Below are positions 42,929-50,879 of a stretch of DNA of 64,000 nucleotides, one piece after another (positions within the stretch are counted from its first letter, which is position 1; each line of letters starts with the position of its first letter). The position numbers and the translations under genes were made by a program. The notes below the pieces were generated by a model. The model was not told where the DNA came from and did no database searches. It worked only from the letters and a program-made list of their open reading frames with translations. The stretch comes from Longispora sp040681875 (lineage in GTDB: Bacteria > Actinomycetota > Actinomycetes > Mycobacteriales > Micromonosporaceae), in assembly GCF_040681875.1 (NCBI RefSeq), contig NZ_JBFAZP010000005.1:1-64000 (forward strand), given 5' to 3'.

Positions 42929-43380
42929 GCGTCTACGGATTCGGGCTCGGCCCCGTGATGGACGTCTGCGACCACGCGATGACGTCCCCCCGCCACTTCG
43001 ACCGCCACGGGCCGGTCGACGGGCCGGCGTTCATCCTGCGCCGCACAGCCCCCGGCGTGCTGCTGTCGAGCGGTCGCGACAACCGGCACTGGCAGCCGTG
43101 TATCGCCAGGCCCCTCGACGACATCGAAACGGCCGGGGACCTGCCCGACCTGCTCCTGCCGCTCAACGCCGAGTTCCCGATGGTGATCAACGGGATCAGC
43201 AGCGCGGATTCGATCCCGCTGAGCGCGCAGGTGTACATCGCGCTCAACCGCGACTGCCACGAGATGACCATCGACACCTCCGGCCCCGAACCCGCCGTCG
43301 CGTTCGTCAGCCAGAACCCGGGAACCTGGCCCGGACCACCACCGCCACGGAACACTTTCATGGTCGTCAAGGAGAAGTGA
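42925..43380 (+). CDS. Hypothetical protein, 151 aa
   Basis: The shared frame is open from 42850. Possible starts are GTG 42925 (GTGA overlap with the 19-residue leader, chosen here) and ATG 42874, which adds 17 residues and lies 11 bases after AGGAG. The protein reads VYGFGLGPVMDVCDHAMTSP, FILRRTAPGVLLSSGRDN and SADSIPLSAQVYIALNRDC, and ends PRNTFMVVKEK. Unrecognised. Its stop overlaps the next start (TGATG). Confidence 0.55.
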   Translation: MSVYGFGLGPVMDVCDHAMTSPRHFDRHGPVDGPAFILRRTAPGVLLSSGRDNRHWQPCIARPLDDIETAGDLPDLLLPLNAEFPMVINGISSADSIPLSAQVYIALNRDCHEMTIDTSGPEPAVAFVSQNPGTWPGPPPPRNTFMVVKEK

Positions 43381-43817
43381 TGCAGCCACACGAAGAGACC
43401 GCCCCGACACCGTCGGGGACCTTCTGGTTCCCGCTGTCCAAGGTGCTGCCGCTGGCCAGGCAGTCCCTCGCCGAAGCCGACCGCTCCGGCGAGGCGCGCC
43501 TGTGTGTGCTGCACCTGATCCGTCAGGGCGGCGCGGTGTACCTGATCACCACCGCCCCTGACGACGCCCAGGCCAACCCCCACGGCGTCTCACACGCCGA
43601 AGCGCTCCTGCCCCCAGCTGAGCGCGCCGACATGAGCCGCTACCTGCTGCCCGGATACGAGGTCTACGGCGACCTGGTTGTCAACGACGGCTCGACCGGA
43701 CGCTCGGTGATCGCACAACTTGCCACGGCGGTCCGCCACGGTCACGACGCCCTGTGCGTCACCATGACCGGCTCGACGATCACCGCGGCCACGGCCCCGC
43801 TGCCCGACGGCCTGTAG
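43380..43817 (+). CDS. Hypothetical protein, 145 aa
   Basis: ATG overlaps the previous stop by one base and follows AAGGAGAAG. Product: TFWFPLSKVLPLARQSLAEA, ARLCVLHLIRQGGAVYLITT, HAEALLPPAERADMSRYLLP. It is an alpha/beta protein with no recognised family. It is coupled to the gene before it and is probably functionally linked to it. Confidence 0.6.
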   Translation: MQPHEETAPTPSGTFWFPLSKVLPLARQSLAEADRSGEARLCVLHLIRQGGAVYLITTAPDDAQANPHGVSHAEALLPPAERADMSRYLLPGYEVYGDLVVNDGSTGRSVIAQLATAVRHGHDALCVTMTGSTITAATAPLPDGL

Positions 43818-43863
43818 CGCCCGCCCCGGCGCGCACCAACGCCGACCGCCAACCACACGCTTC

Positions 43864-43888
43864 GCGCCCGCGCCTTCCGGCCGGGCGC
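43864..43888 (+). terminator. Per-gene hairpin
   Basis: GCGCCCG (43864-43870) pairs with CGGGCGC (43882-43888), followed by TTTCGC, then the GGAGAGG ribosome site of the gene at 43915. Confidence 0.5.
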
Positions 43889-43914
43889 TTTCGCTTGCCC
43901 TGGAGAGGAAACAC

Positions 43915-45138
43915 ATGCAGACAGGCCCCATCGGCCGGCTCGCACTGATCGGAAGACTCGGCTCAGACGGCGAGGCCTTTAGCGCCTCATGGTTGCGCCA
44001 CAGCGGTCACCCCGACAGCGTTCTGGCTCATTTGGCAGTCATCTGGGAGCAGACCTTCGCCCGCGACACCGAGGCGCTGACCGCACGGCTGCTCGCCGAC
44101 AACTGGAACAACCTCGACCCGGACACCACCACCACCGCTGAGCACGCGGTTGGAGGCGTCGGGGTCACCGACGACCAACTTTCCGCGCCGGTGCAACAGA
44201 ACCTGGGCGACGGATGGAAGAAGCTTGCCGGTCACGAAGTCGCCCACGGCACCTGGCTGTACCTGCTGGACACCAGAAGAGGAGAGGTGAGTGCCTATGA
44301 GGCCGTCTGGCACTTCGAATGGCAGGGCTACGCCTGCATCCCACTCGCCGACCTCGCAACTCCGGCGGCACAAGCCAACCTCCCTTCCATGCAAACCTGC
44401 GGACCGCTCCGTCAATGGGCGGCAGAGGACCAAATAGTCCGGCACATCCCCGCACTCGCAGGATTTCCGCCCCACCTGCTCCATCTCGCTCTGGCGGTCC
44501 TCGGCGAGGGCCGCACCGCGGTCATCCACGCCGAGACCCGCGAGAGCGGCACCGTCTGGCTGCCCGGTGGCGGACACCTGATCCGTGTCCTGGCCTCCGT
44601 CGACCACGGCTCGGGCACCGCGATCCTGCCTCGGCCGCTCAGCGGACCCAACCTAGCGGCGCCGCCGGCCGTTCTGGTGTCCGCGTTCCAGGTAGCCGAC
44701 GCCTGCCAGGGCCTGAAGGAACTGCTCGAGGATCTGATGGCCTTTCACGCCGGACTGCAGGTCATGGCTCAGGTTGGGCACGACGCGGCCGACAACGTCG
44801 CCGAATGGTGGGCGCAAGACACTATCGGCAGCCGGGCCAGCGGCGACTGCGTCGCCGCTGCGCGCAGGATCCTGACCGGCATCGACGATGGCGATCCGGC
44901 TGTGCTCGACGCGCTTCCACCGATCCCGATCGACACCGACGACACCACCCGGAGTAACGGCACCCTCGTCGAGATCTACGAGGAGCGGGTCCAGTTCGGC
45001 CTGGTGTATCCGCGCCCTTGGGACGAGTTGAGCGCGTTTCAACGCGACCGGCTGCTCGACGCACTCGTCGTTGGCTTCGAAAGCCGTTTCCACGACGCGG
45101 TGGCCACCCAATGTCGCCTCGTCATCGGTCCCGCATAG
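43915..45138 (+). CDS. Hypothetical protein, 407 aa
   Basis: ATG behind CTGGAGAGGAAAC. It is the largest unknown in the array. Segments: LVEIYEERVQFGLVYPRPWD near the end, FHAGLQVMAQVGHDAADNVA in a helical middle, HAVGGVGVTDDQLSAPVQQN and EVSAYEAVWHFEWQGYACIP earlier. No catalytic motif or membrane helix is visible. It stands directly before the MoxR operon, separated by a hairpin, so a link with that operon is possible but not shown. Confidence 0.6.
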   Translation: MQTGPIGRLALIGRLGSDGEAFSASWLRHSGHPDSVLAHLAVIWEQTFARDTEALTARLLADNWNNLDPDTTTTAEHAVGGVGVTDDQLSAPVQQNLGDGWKKLAGHEVAHGTWLYLLDTRRGEVSAYEAVWHFEWQGYACIPLADLATPAAQANLPSMQTCGPLRQWAAEDQIVRHIPALAGFPPHLLHLALAVLGEGRTAVIHAETRESGTVWLPGGGHLIRVLASVDHGSGTAILPRPLSGPNLAAPPAVLVSAFQVADACQGLKELLEDLMAFHAGLQVMAQVGHDAADNVAEWWAQDTIGSRASGDCVAAARRILTGIDDGDPAVLDALPPIPIDTDDTTRSNGTLVEIYEERVQFGLVYPRPWDELSAFQRDRLLDALVVGFESRFHDAVATQCRLVIGPA

Positions 45139-45280
45139 CCGAGACCCCGATCCCGAACAGCGACCGGTAGAAGCCACCTGATCGGTACGACCTTGAACCA
45201 CCAGCACTGACAACCGCCTCGCGGGCAGCCATCCGGCCCGCGTGAGGCGGGCCGGACCGTGTCCGCGAGGCGCCCTTCTC

Positions 45281-45307
45281 CGCCCCGGACCGTCACCGGC
45301 CGGGGCG
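45281..45307 (+). terminator. Per-gene hairpin
   Basis: CGCCCCGG (45281-45288) pairs with CCGGGGCG (45300-45307), followed by CTTTCGCGCCC. A further bulged CCGCCTC-GCGGGC stem lies at about 45214-45250. Confidence 0.5.
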
Positions 45308-45397
45308 CTTTCGCGCCCAGGAGGCACATCTCATGCGCACACCGCGCCCCCGAATTCCACTCGCCGTACCGGTGGCCACCTCGATCGGTGGTCGGCG

Positions 45398-46495
45398 ATG
45401 ACGAGCCCCGCCAATCCCGCCTACACGGCCACCGGCTTGCCCAAGCTCGGGGCCGGACAGCTACGTGCCCAGATCGAGAACGTCATCGCTTCCCAGCCGG
45501 ACAAGCAGTGGTCACCGTTTGAGATCTTCGCCGAGCTCAAGGGCCGCTCACAGGCCGCCATCCGCAACGCCCTCAACCGGCTGGTCCGCCTAGGCCGCGC
45601 CACCACCGTCGCCGGCAAATACCAGTTCAACCCCACCGGGACCCCAGCTCAGGCACCGACGCCCAATCCGTACCAGGTCGTGTCCTCCTCCGGGCCGGTG
45701 CTTCGACCCAACGGCACGGCGTACTACCCGCGTGACCTGGCCGGACGCCGTGACGTCGACGTGCTGCGTCAGCTGCGCCAGGCCGTCATCCCCGTGTTGC
45801 TGTACGGGCCGCCCGGTACCGGTAAGACCAGCCTGATCGAGGCCGCCTACGGCAACGACCTGTACACGATCGCAGGCGATAGCGACACCACCGTCGGTGA
45901 CCTCGTGGGTGACTACGTGCCGGGCGGGGCGGCTGGCGCCTACGACTTCATCGACGGCCCGCTCACCCAGGCGATGGAGACCGGCGGAGTGTTCTTCCTC
46001 GACGACGCCACCCTCGTCAGCCCGAAGGTGTTGGCGGCGGTGTACCCGGCGATGGACGGCCGCCGCCAGATCGCGATCAAGGGCAACGGCGGACGCATCG
46101 TGCGCGCCGAGCCGGGGTTCTTCTGCGTCGGCGGGCACAACCCCGGCGTTCACGGAGCCGTCTTGTCCGAAGCCCTGGCCTCGAGGTTCACGGTGCAGCT
46201 GGAGGTCACCACCGACTACGACCTGGCCGCCCGCCAACTCCAGGTCCACCGCGGGTTGGTCGCCGCCTCCCGGGAGTTGTGGGCCAAGGTCGTCGCCGGG
46301 GAGATCGGCTGGGCGCCCCAGCTCCGCGAGCTCCTCGGCGCCAAGGCCGTCGAGAAGGCCCTCGGCCTGGACATCGCGGTGGCGAACCTGATCGGCGCGG
46401 CACCCGAGGAAGACCGCGACGAGGTCACCAAGGCATTCAAGAAGCACCTCCCGAACATCGATCCGACCCCGCTGACGCTCGGCAAACAACTGTGA
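45398..46495 (+). CDS. MoxR-type AAA+ ATPase with N-terminal winged helix
   Basis: A 365-residue protein from MTSPANPAYTATG. Residues about 20-75 form a winged helix (RAQIENVIASQPDKQWSPFE, AIRNALNRLVRLGRATTV). The AAA+ core has Walker A LLYGPPGTGKTSLIEAAYG near 138, GDYVPGG, Walker B GGVFFLDDATLVSPKVLAAV near 198 and the MoxR/GvpN-like segment PGFFCVGGHNPGVHG and LASRF. MoxR ATPases act with VWA proteins as chaperones or remodelling machines. The VWA partner is one gene downstream and a RAMA-domain gene follows. The winged helix suggests DNA binding by the ATPase itself. Confidence 0.85.
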   Translation: MTSPANPAYTATGLPKLGAGQLRAQIENVIASQPDKQWSPFEIFAELKGRSQAAIRNALNRLVRLGRATTVAGKYQFNPTGTPAQAPTPNPYQVVSSSGPVLRPNGTAYYPRDLAGRRDVDVLRQLRQAVIPVLLYGPPGTGKTSLIEAAYGNDLYTIAGDSDTTVGDLVGDYVPGGAAGAYDFIDGPLTQAMETGGVFFLDDATLVSPKVLAAVYPAMDGRRQIAIKGNGGRIVRAEPGFFCVGGHNPGVHGAVLSEALASRFTVQLEVTTDYDLAARQLQVHRGLVAASRELWAKVVAGEIGWAPQLRELLGAKAVEKALGLDIAVANLIGAAPEEDRDEVTKAFKKHLPNIDPTPLTLGKQL

Positions 46496-46566
46496 CCGGC
46501 GGCCACCGCCACACCACGTACCGCGTCGCCCATCCGCGGCGTCCATCCCCACCAAGGAGACCCCAC

Positions 46567-47145
46567 GTGCTGCACCCCGAATCCGTCGCCGCCGTCACCG
46601 AGATCCTCGGCGAGGTGGAAGCCCTCACCGAACACAAGGCCGGATGGGACATCGACCCCACCATCCTCGGCCTGCTGACCCCGTCCGACGCCAACGACCG
46701 GCGCATCCTCGTCCAGACGCTGCCCATCCCCAGCGGGCACTGGAGCACGCCGGACCCGCTGCGCCCGGGACAGAACCTTCCCTCCTCGGTCGTCCTCGGT
46801 GGCATCGCCCAGCACCTGGCTGGGGCGACGGCGCCGGAATGGTTCGCAGAGTGGGCCCGCCCAGCAGGGCACAGGGTGATCGCGGTGGCATTCATGGGCG
46901 AGTTCTGGGCCAGTGGCCGTATCGAGGGCTACGCCTACGGCGACCTGCGCGCCATGCCCGCTCTCGCGTCCCACGAGCTACGGATCGTCACCGCCCTCGA
47001 CGTTGACGGCCGCATCCACGACGTCACCCGCGCACGCGGCACCGAACCCGTCAGCACGGTCAACGCCGAACCACCACAGCAGGCCCTCGACAGCCTCATC
47101 GTCGCAGCACTCCGCAACCTGCTGGCCGCCTGCGCCCCCCAATAG
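46567..47145 (+). CDS. Hypothetical protein between the MoxR and VWA genes, 192 aa
   Basis: GTG 46567 behind AAGGAGACCCCAC. It contains VAAVTEILGEVEALTEHKAG, DRRILVQTLPIPSGHW, HRVIAVAFMGEFWASGRIEG and ELRIVTALDVDGRIHDVTRA, a strand-rich domain without known motif. Its place between ATPase and VWA partner makes it a likely member of the same system. Confidence 0.65.
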   Translation: MLHPESVAAVTEILGEVEALTEHKAGWDIDPTILGLLTPSDANDRRILVQTLPIPSGHWSTPDPLRPGQNLPSSVVLGGIAQHLAGATAPEWFAEWARPAGHRVIAVAFMGEFWASGRIEGYAYGDLRAMPALASHELRIVTALDVDGRIHDVTRARGTEPVSTVNAEPPQQALDSLIVAALRNLLAACAPQ

Positions 47146-47177
47146 CCCGGCCCCGAACCTCCCCCCATTTCGATCTC

Positions 47178-47201
47178 GCCCCGCCGGTCCGCCGGCGGGG
47201 C
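47178..47201 (+). terminator. Per-gene hairpin inside the MoxR-VWA operon
   Basis: GCCCCGCCGG (47178-47187) pairs exactly with CCGGCGGGGC (47192-47201) around TCCG, followed by ACTTTCCGTCTT. It lies between the 192-aa gene and the VWA gene. Confidence 0.6.
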
Positions 47202-47226
47202 ACTTTCCGTCTTGGAGAAGCAGACC

Positions 47227-48927
47227 GTGAATCAACACACCACCACGATCAGCCCCGCTGGGCCCGCGAGGAACCACCCGCCGGTCGCGCCCGCCTGGGC
47301 GGCGATATCGGCCGCCTGGACCACCCAGGTCCAGGCCATCACCGGCCGCGACGACCTCACCGTCCTGGTCACCCCCGGCGTCGGCGGTGGCGCGCCCGCC
47401 TGCATCACCCTCGACGACGGGGTCATCGAAGTCGACGCCGACTTCGTCAGCGTCGACCCGACCCGCGTCGACCCCACCGACGTGGCCAGCCGCGACCTGT
47501 ACCCGGTCGGCTGGGGCCTGCTCGTGCACGAGATCGCCCACGCCGAACACACCCGCTGGACACCCAACCCGCTCGAGCAGGTCGCCGCCGAAATGTCGAC
47601 CCTGCTGGACGAAGCCCGCATCGAAGGACGCCGGATCGCGACCACGCCCTCTGACCGCAAATGGCTGCGCGCGTCATCCTTGCAACTGGACCTCGCGGAC
47701 CTCAGGGCGCCCGATAGCCGCGTTGGAGCTGCCACCGCCGCCGCGCTGCTGCTGGCCCGCTCCGACGTCGGGATCCTCACCGCCCACGAGGTCGCCCCGG
47801 TCCGTGCCGCGATCACGAAGGTGATCGGTCGGCGCCAACTCGGCAGGCTCGAACAGATCTGGCGACGAGCCCTGCGTACCGCGGATGGCGACGACCGGGC
47901 GATGCGCGAATGGGGACGGCGCTGGTGCCGCGTACTGGGCCTGCACACCGAGATTCCCTTCCCGATCCCAGCCGACGGCGCGGCCGTGCTCGCCGACGCC
48001 GTGGCCGGTGTACTCGCCGTGATCAGCGCCGAGGTGGCGGCCATGATCGCCGACGCGCGGGCGGCACTGGCCGAGGCGCAGAGACGCGCCGACGAACGCG
48101 CCGAGCAGCTCTCGCAAAAGCAGGGCAGGAAGGCCGCCGCGGACAAGGTGTTCGGTAAACATGGCGCGAAACTGCCTCCGGGGCAGCGTGGACCGGCACG
48201 CCCGCCGACGGAGCAGGAACTCATCGACGCCAACCGCCTAACCCGAGCGCTACGCAAGGCAGCGCACCGCGAACCGACCGTCAACCACAAGACCTCGGCG
48301 CTGCCGCCGGGTCGTCTGGTGCCGCGGGCGGCGATGGCCGAGTACGTGCAGCGCAGCCTCGGACAGATGCCCACCGCCGAGCCGTGGAAGTCCACCTCCC
48401 GACAGGTCGATCCGCAGCCTCCGCTGCTCGTCGGGATCACCATCGACGTCTCGCCCAGCATGGACCCGTTCTTCGGACCAGCCGCGTCCATCGCCTGGGT
48501 CATCGGCCAGGCCGTCGGCCGCCTCCCTGGCGGCCAGTCCGCCTCCACCACCTTCGGCTCCCAGGCACGAGCACTCACCCGCCCGGGCCACAACCGAGGA
48601 ACCGAGGTCCGTGAGCTGGTCGGCGAGAGCAGCACCCGGGACTTCACCCTCACAGTCCGCGCACTCGACCACGCACTCGGCCTGACCGAAGCCGGCAACG
48701 CCGCACGTCTCCTCGTGATGATCACCGACGGGGAGTTCTACCAACGCGAGGACATCGAGGGGCAGCGCGAACTGGACCTGCTCGCCCAAGCAGGCTGCGG
48801 CCTGCTGTGGATCGGACCGGAGAACTCCACCCCGATGACAGGCACCCAGGTCGCCCTACTGGCTGACGCCAGCCAAGCCGGCGAGGTCATCACCCGCGCC
48901 GCCGTCGCCGCACTGGCCAACCGCTGA
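47227..48927 (+). CDS. VWA-domain protein with N-terminal metallopeptidase-like motif
   Basis: A 566-residue protein from GTG 47227 (behind TTGGAGAAGCAG). Near residue 100 it has LLVHEIAHAEHTRW, an HExxH zinc-binding form like the DUF2201 metallopeptidase-like domain, followed by MSTLLDEARIEGRRI. A charged coiled-coil section spans about 265-310. The VWA domain starts near 400 with an intact MIDAS motif (ITIDVSPSMDPFF) and later VMITDGEFY. VWA proteins of this plan pair with MoxR ATPases. The stop overlaps the RAMA gene start (TGATG), tying the two together. Confidence 0.8.
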   Translation: MNQHTTTISPAGPARNHPPVAPAWAAISAAWTTQVQAITGRDDLTVLVTPGVGGGAPACITLDDGVIEVDADFVSVDPTRVDPTDVASRDLYPVGWGLLVHEIAHAEHTRWTPNPLEQVAAEMSTLLDEARIEGRRIATTPSDRKWLRASSLQLDLADLRAPDSRVGAATAAALLLARSDVGILTAHEVAPVRAAITKVIGRRQLGRLEQIWRRALRTADGDDRAMREWGRRWCRVLGLHTEIPFPIPADGAAVLADAVAGVLAVISAEVAAMIADARAALAEAQRRADERAEQLSQKQGRKAAADKVFGKHGAKLPPGQRGPARPPTEQELIDANRLTRALRKAAHREPTVNHKTSALPPGRLVPRAAMAEYVQRSLGQMPTAEPWKSTSRQVDPQPPLLVGITIDVSPSMDPFFGPAASIAWVIGQAVGRLPGGQSASTTFGSQARALTRPGHNRGTEVRELVGESSTRDFTLTVRALDHALGLTEAGNAARLLVMITDGEFYQREDIEGQRELDLLAQAGCGLLWIGPENSTPMTGTQVALLADASQAGEVITRAAVAALANR

Positions 48928-49415
48928 TGAGCGCCGCCCGCCGGCTCGGCTTCGCCGTGCAGACGGTCACGGTGACCCAGGCGGTCTACGACAACCTCGA
49001 ACAGCGACGCACCACCGCCGGAATCACGGTCGATGCGACCCTGCGCGAGCTACTGGGCCTCCCGCCGGCCTCGCCGGATGAGGCCATGCCCGTCGGCCAG
49101 CGCATCCGCTGGAGGGAAGGCACCTCCCTCAAACCGCTATTAGACGCCGGCATGCTCAGCCCAGGGCAGGAGCTGACCTGGCACCGGCGCAGGCGTGCTG
49201 AGACGCACACCGCCATCGTGCGCTCCGACGGGCGCATCTTCGTCAACGGCGCCGCCTGCTCGACACCGGGCGCGGCGGCAAGGCACGTCACCCGCTCCGT
49301 CGGCCCGACCGACGGCTGGGCCGCGTGGCGCACCGCCGACGGCCACACCCTGCGCGACCTGCGGATCCGACTCGAGGTCCTGCGCAGCCTCGCCTCCGGA
49401 TACGAGCAGAACTAG
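48927..49415 (+). CDS. RAMA-domain protein (predicted reader of modified DNA)
   Basis: A 162-residue protein. Residues 1-50 begin with a short beta-helix part (VQTVTVTQAVYDNLEQRRTT, ITVDATLRELLGLPP) like a ribbon-helix-helix. Residues about 65-155 match the RAMA fold: LKPLLDAGMLSPGQELTWHR, AIVRSDGRIFVNGAACSTPG, AARHVTRSVGPTDGWAAWRT, LRDLRIRLEVL. RAMA domains are predicted to bind modified DNA and occur with methylases and nucleases. The start overlaps the VWA stop, so the ATPase-VWA pair probably delivers or responds to whatever this protein recognises. Confidence 0.75.
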   Translation: MSAARRLGFAVQTVTVTQAVYDNLEQRRTTAGITVDATLRELLGLPPASPDEAMPVGQRIRWREGTSLKPLLDAGMLSPGQELTWHRRRRAETHTAIVRSDGRIFVNGAACSTPGAAARHVTRSVGPTDGWAAWRTADGHTLRDLRIRLEVLRSLASGYEQN

Positions 49416-49580
49416 CGAACCCCGGCGAGCCCCGTGTACGCCACCGGCCGGGGCGAAGACCTCGGCCGGCTTCCACGCGGAGACCGCCGTTGCACGCACC
49501 GGCCGCGCCTTGCCACACCGGCCGAAGTCGAGCGTTCATGCATCCCGATCCATGCGTACCACCATCTGGAGGAACACGAC

Positions 49581-49958
49581 ATGTCCCAACCCACTCTGCC
49601 GCGGCCCACCGGGGCAGCCGGCCAGCTCCTGCGCCGGCCGCTGGACGACCTGGCCTGCGACGTCACCGCCGCCACCGCACAACTGCGCGCGCACCTGCAA
49701 CACCAGCCGGCGGCGACTCTGCCGGATGAGCAGTCGCTGAAACGACTCCTCGCCTACGAGATCGCCCATTTGACCACCTGGCACAACACCTACACCGACC
49801 TGGAGCGGTCACTCGCCGACCAGGTCCTCCTGTCCGACGCCGACCCGCGAACGGTCCGGCTGCTGCGGCAGGCGATGGCGCTGATCGCCACCGGACTCAA
49901 CCAGGCCCTCGACGGCGTCATCGCCGCTGACGCCGCGTTCGACAACACCCCTCAGTGA
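49581..49958 (+). CDS. Hypothetical helical protein, 125 aa
   Basis: ATG behind CTGGAGGAACACGAC. Helical throughout: PLDDLACDVTAATAQLRAHL, LKRLLAYEIAHLTTWHNTYT, VRLLRQAMALIATGLNQALD. Unrecognised. Its stop overlaps the 31-residue frame downstream (GTGA). Confidence 0.6.
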   Translation: MSQPTLPRPTGAAGQLLRRPLDDLACDVTAATAQLRAHLQHQPAATLPDEQSLKRLLAYEIAHLTTWHNTYTDLERSLADQVLLSDADPRTVRLLRQAMALIATGLNQALDGVIAADAAFDNTPQ

Positions 49959-50050
49959 TCCGCTCTGAAGTCGGGCAGGCGGTCGTGTTCACCGGCCGGT
50001 GGCGGCCCGACGACATCGCCACCGCCCGCCACACCCAGCCGAGCACCTAA
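49955..50050 (+). CDS. 31-residue remnant of the VF-G-W paralogue family
   Basis: GTG 49955 overlaps the previous stop by 4 bases. The peptide starts VIRSEVGQAVVFTGRWRPDD and stops soon after. AVVFTGRW corresponds to AVFSGEW at the start of the protein at 35135 and VFAGDW in that at 31090, so it is probably a truncated family member. Whether the peptide is made is unknown. Confidence 0.4.
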   Translation: MIRSEVGQAVVFTGRWRPDDIATARHTQPST

Positions 50051-50071
50051 GCCCGTCCTGCAGTGCCCAGC

Positions 50072-50094
50072 CGGGCGCCGTTTGACGGCGCCCG
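50072..50094 (+). terminator. Per-gene hairpin
   Basis: CGGGCGCCG (50072-50080) pairs with CGGCGCCCG (50086-50094) around TTTGA, followed by CTTCCCC, before the gene at 50124. Confidence 0.55.
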
Positions 50095-50123
50095 CTTCCC
50101 CAAGCAGAAGGCGATCCACTCAC

Positions 50124-50732
50124 ATGACAGACCACGCCCACACCAGTAACACGGCCCCACCCGTCAGCATCATCCCCACCGGCGGCGACACGTTCACGCT
50201 GCGCATCGGAGCGCACGCCGTCGCCTCTGGCGATCTGGAAGCGATCCACGAGATCCTCACCGGCGCCGTCACCGAGTTGCGCCAGTGGTGGACCGACCCG
50301 ACCCACCAGCCCGGAGAACCGCTCGCCGCGCCCGACGAGTCGGCCGGGGACGCCACCGAGCTCCCGGACTGGCACGACTGGCTTCTCACCGAAGCCGCTC
50401 AGGAGGCGGCTCCGGACGTCTCGGTGACCGAGTTCCACCGCACTGACCCCGCCTTCTGGGAAAGCCTCGGCCAACTCCTGAACGCAGCCCAGCAACCCGT
50501 ATCCGACGCGCCACCCCTGCTGCCTGACGGTGCCCAACGCATCGACCTGCTGCCGCTGACCGACTGGCAGGCGATGTGCACCGTCGTCACCGCCACCGGA
50601 CGGACCGTGCGGACCCCGCTGTTGACGCGCCGTTACCTGACCCCGGCCGTCAGCGGCGTGGACGCCGCCGCCGGGGCACTGGCCATCATCGCCGCCGAGG
50701 CGGCCACGGCCGTCTGGGTGCACCGCGCCTGA
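50124..50732 (+). CDS. Hypothetical protein, 202 aa
   Basis: ATG 50124 in the frame open from 50082. N-terminal strands (VSIIPTGGDTFTLRIGAHAV), then AIHEILTGAVTELRQWWTDP, an acidic middle, and a C-terminal part with TDWQAMCTVVTATGRTVRTP and AAAGALAIIAAEAATAVWVH. No family is recognised. Confidence 0.6.
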   Translation: MTDHAHTSNTAPPVSIIPTGGDTFTLRIGAHAVASGDLEAIHEILTGAVTELRQWWTDPTHQPGEPLAAPDESAGDATELPDWHDWLLTEAAQEAAPDVSVTEFHRTDPAFWESLGQLLNAAQQPVSDAPPLLPDGAQRIDLLPLTDWQAMCTVVTATGRTVRTPLLTRRYLTPAVSGVDAAAGALAIIAAEAATAVWVHRA

Positions 50733-50815
50733 CCTGGCCTCGGGTTTCCCCATCTAGCGCCCTCATGCGCTGACCAATCAACCAGTACGTGGCAGCTCAA
50801 GCCACCCACCCCTGC

Positions 50816-50856
50816 GGCGAAGTCGCTTCAGCGCTTAGCGCCGGAGCGGCTTCGCC
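50816..50856 (+). terminator. Per-gene hairpin
   Basis: GGCGAAGTCGCT (50816-50827) pairs with AGCGGCTTCGCC (50845-50856) with one wobble, and an inner GCGC-TTA-GCGC stem sits in the loop. GTCTTCCTT follows, then AGGAGAAGCCC and the helicase ATG. Confidence 0.6.
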
Positions 50857-50879
50857 GTCTTCCTTCACAGGAGAAGCCC

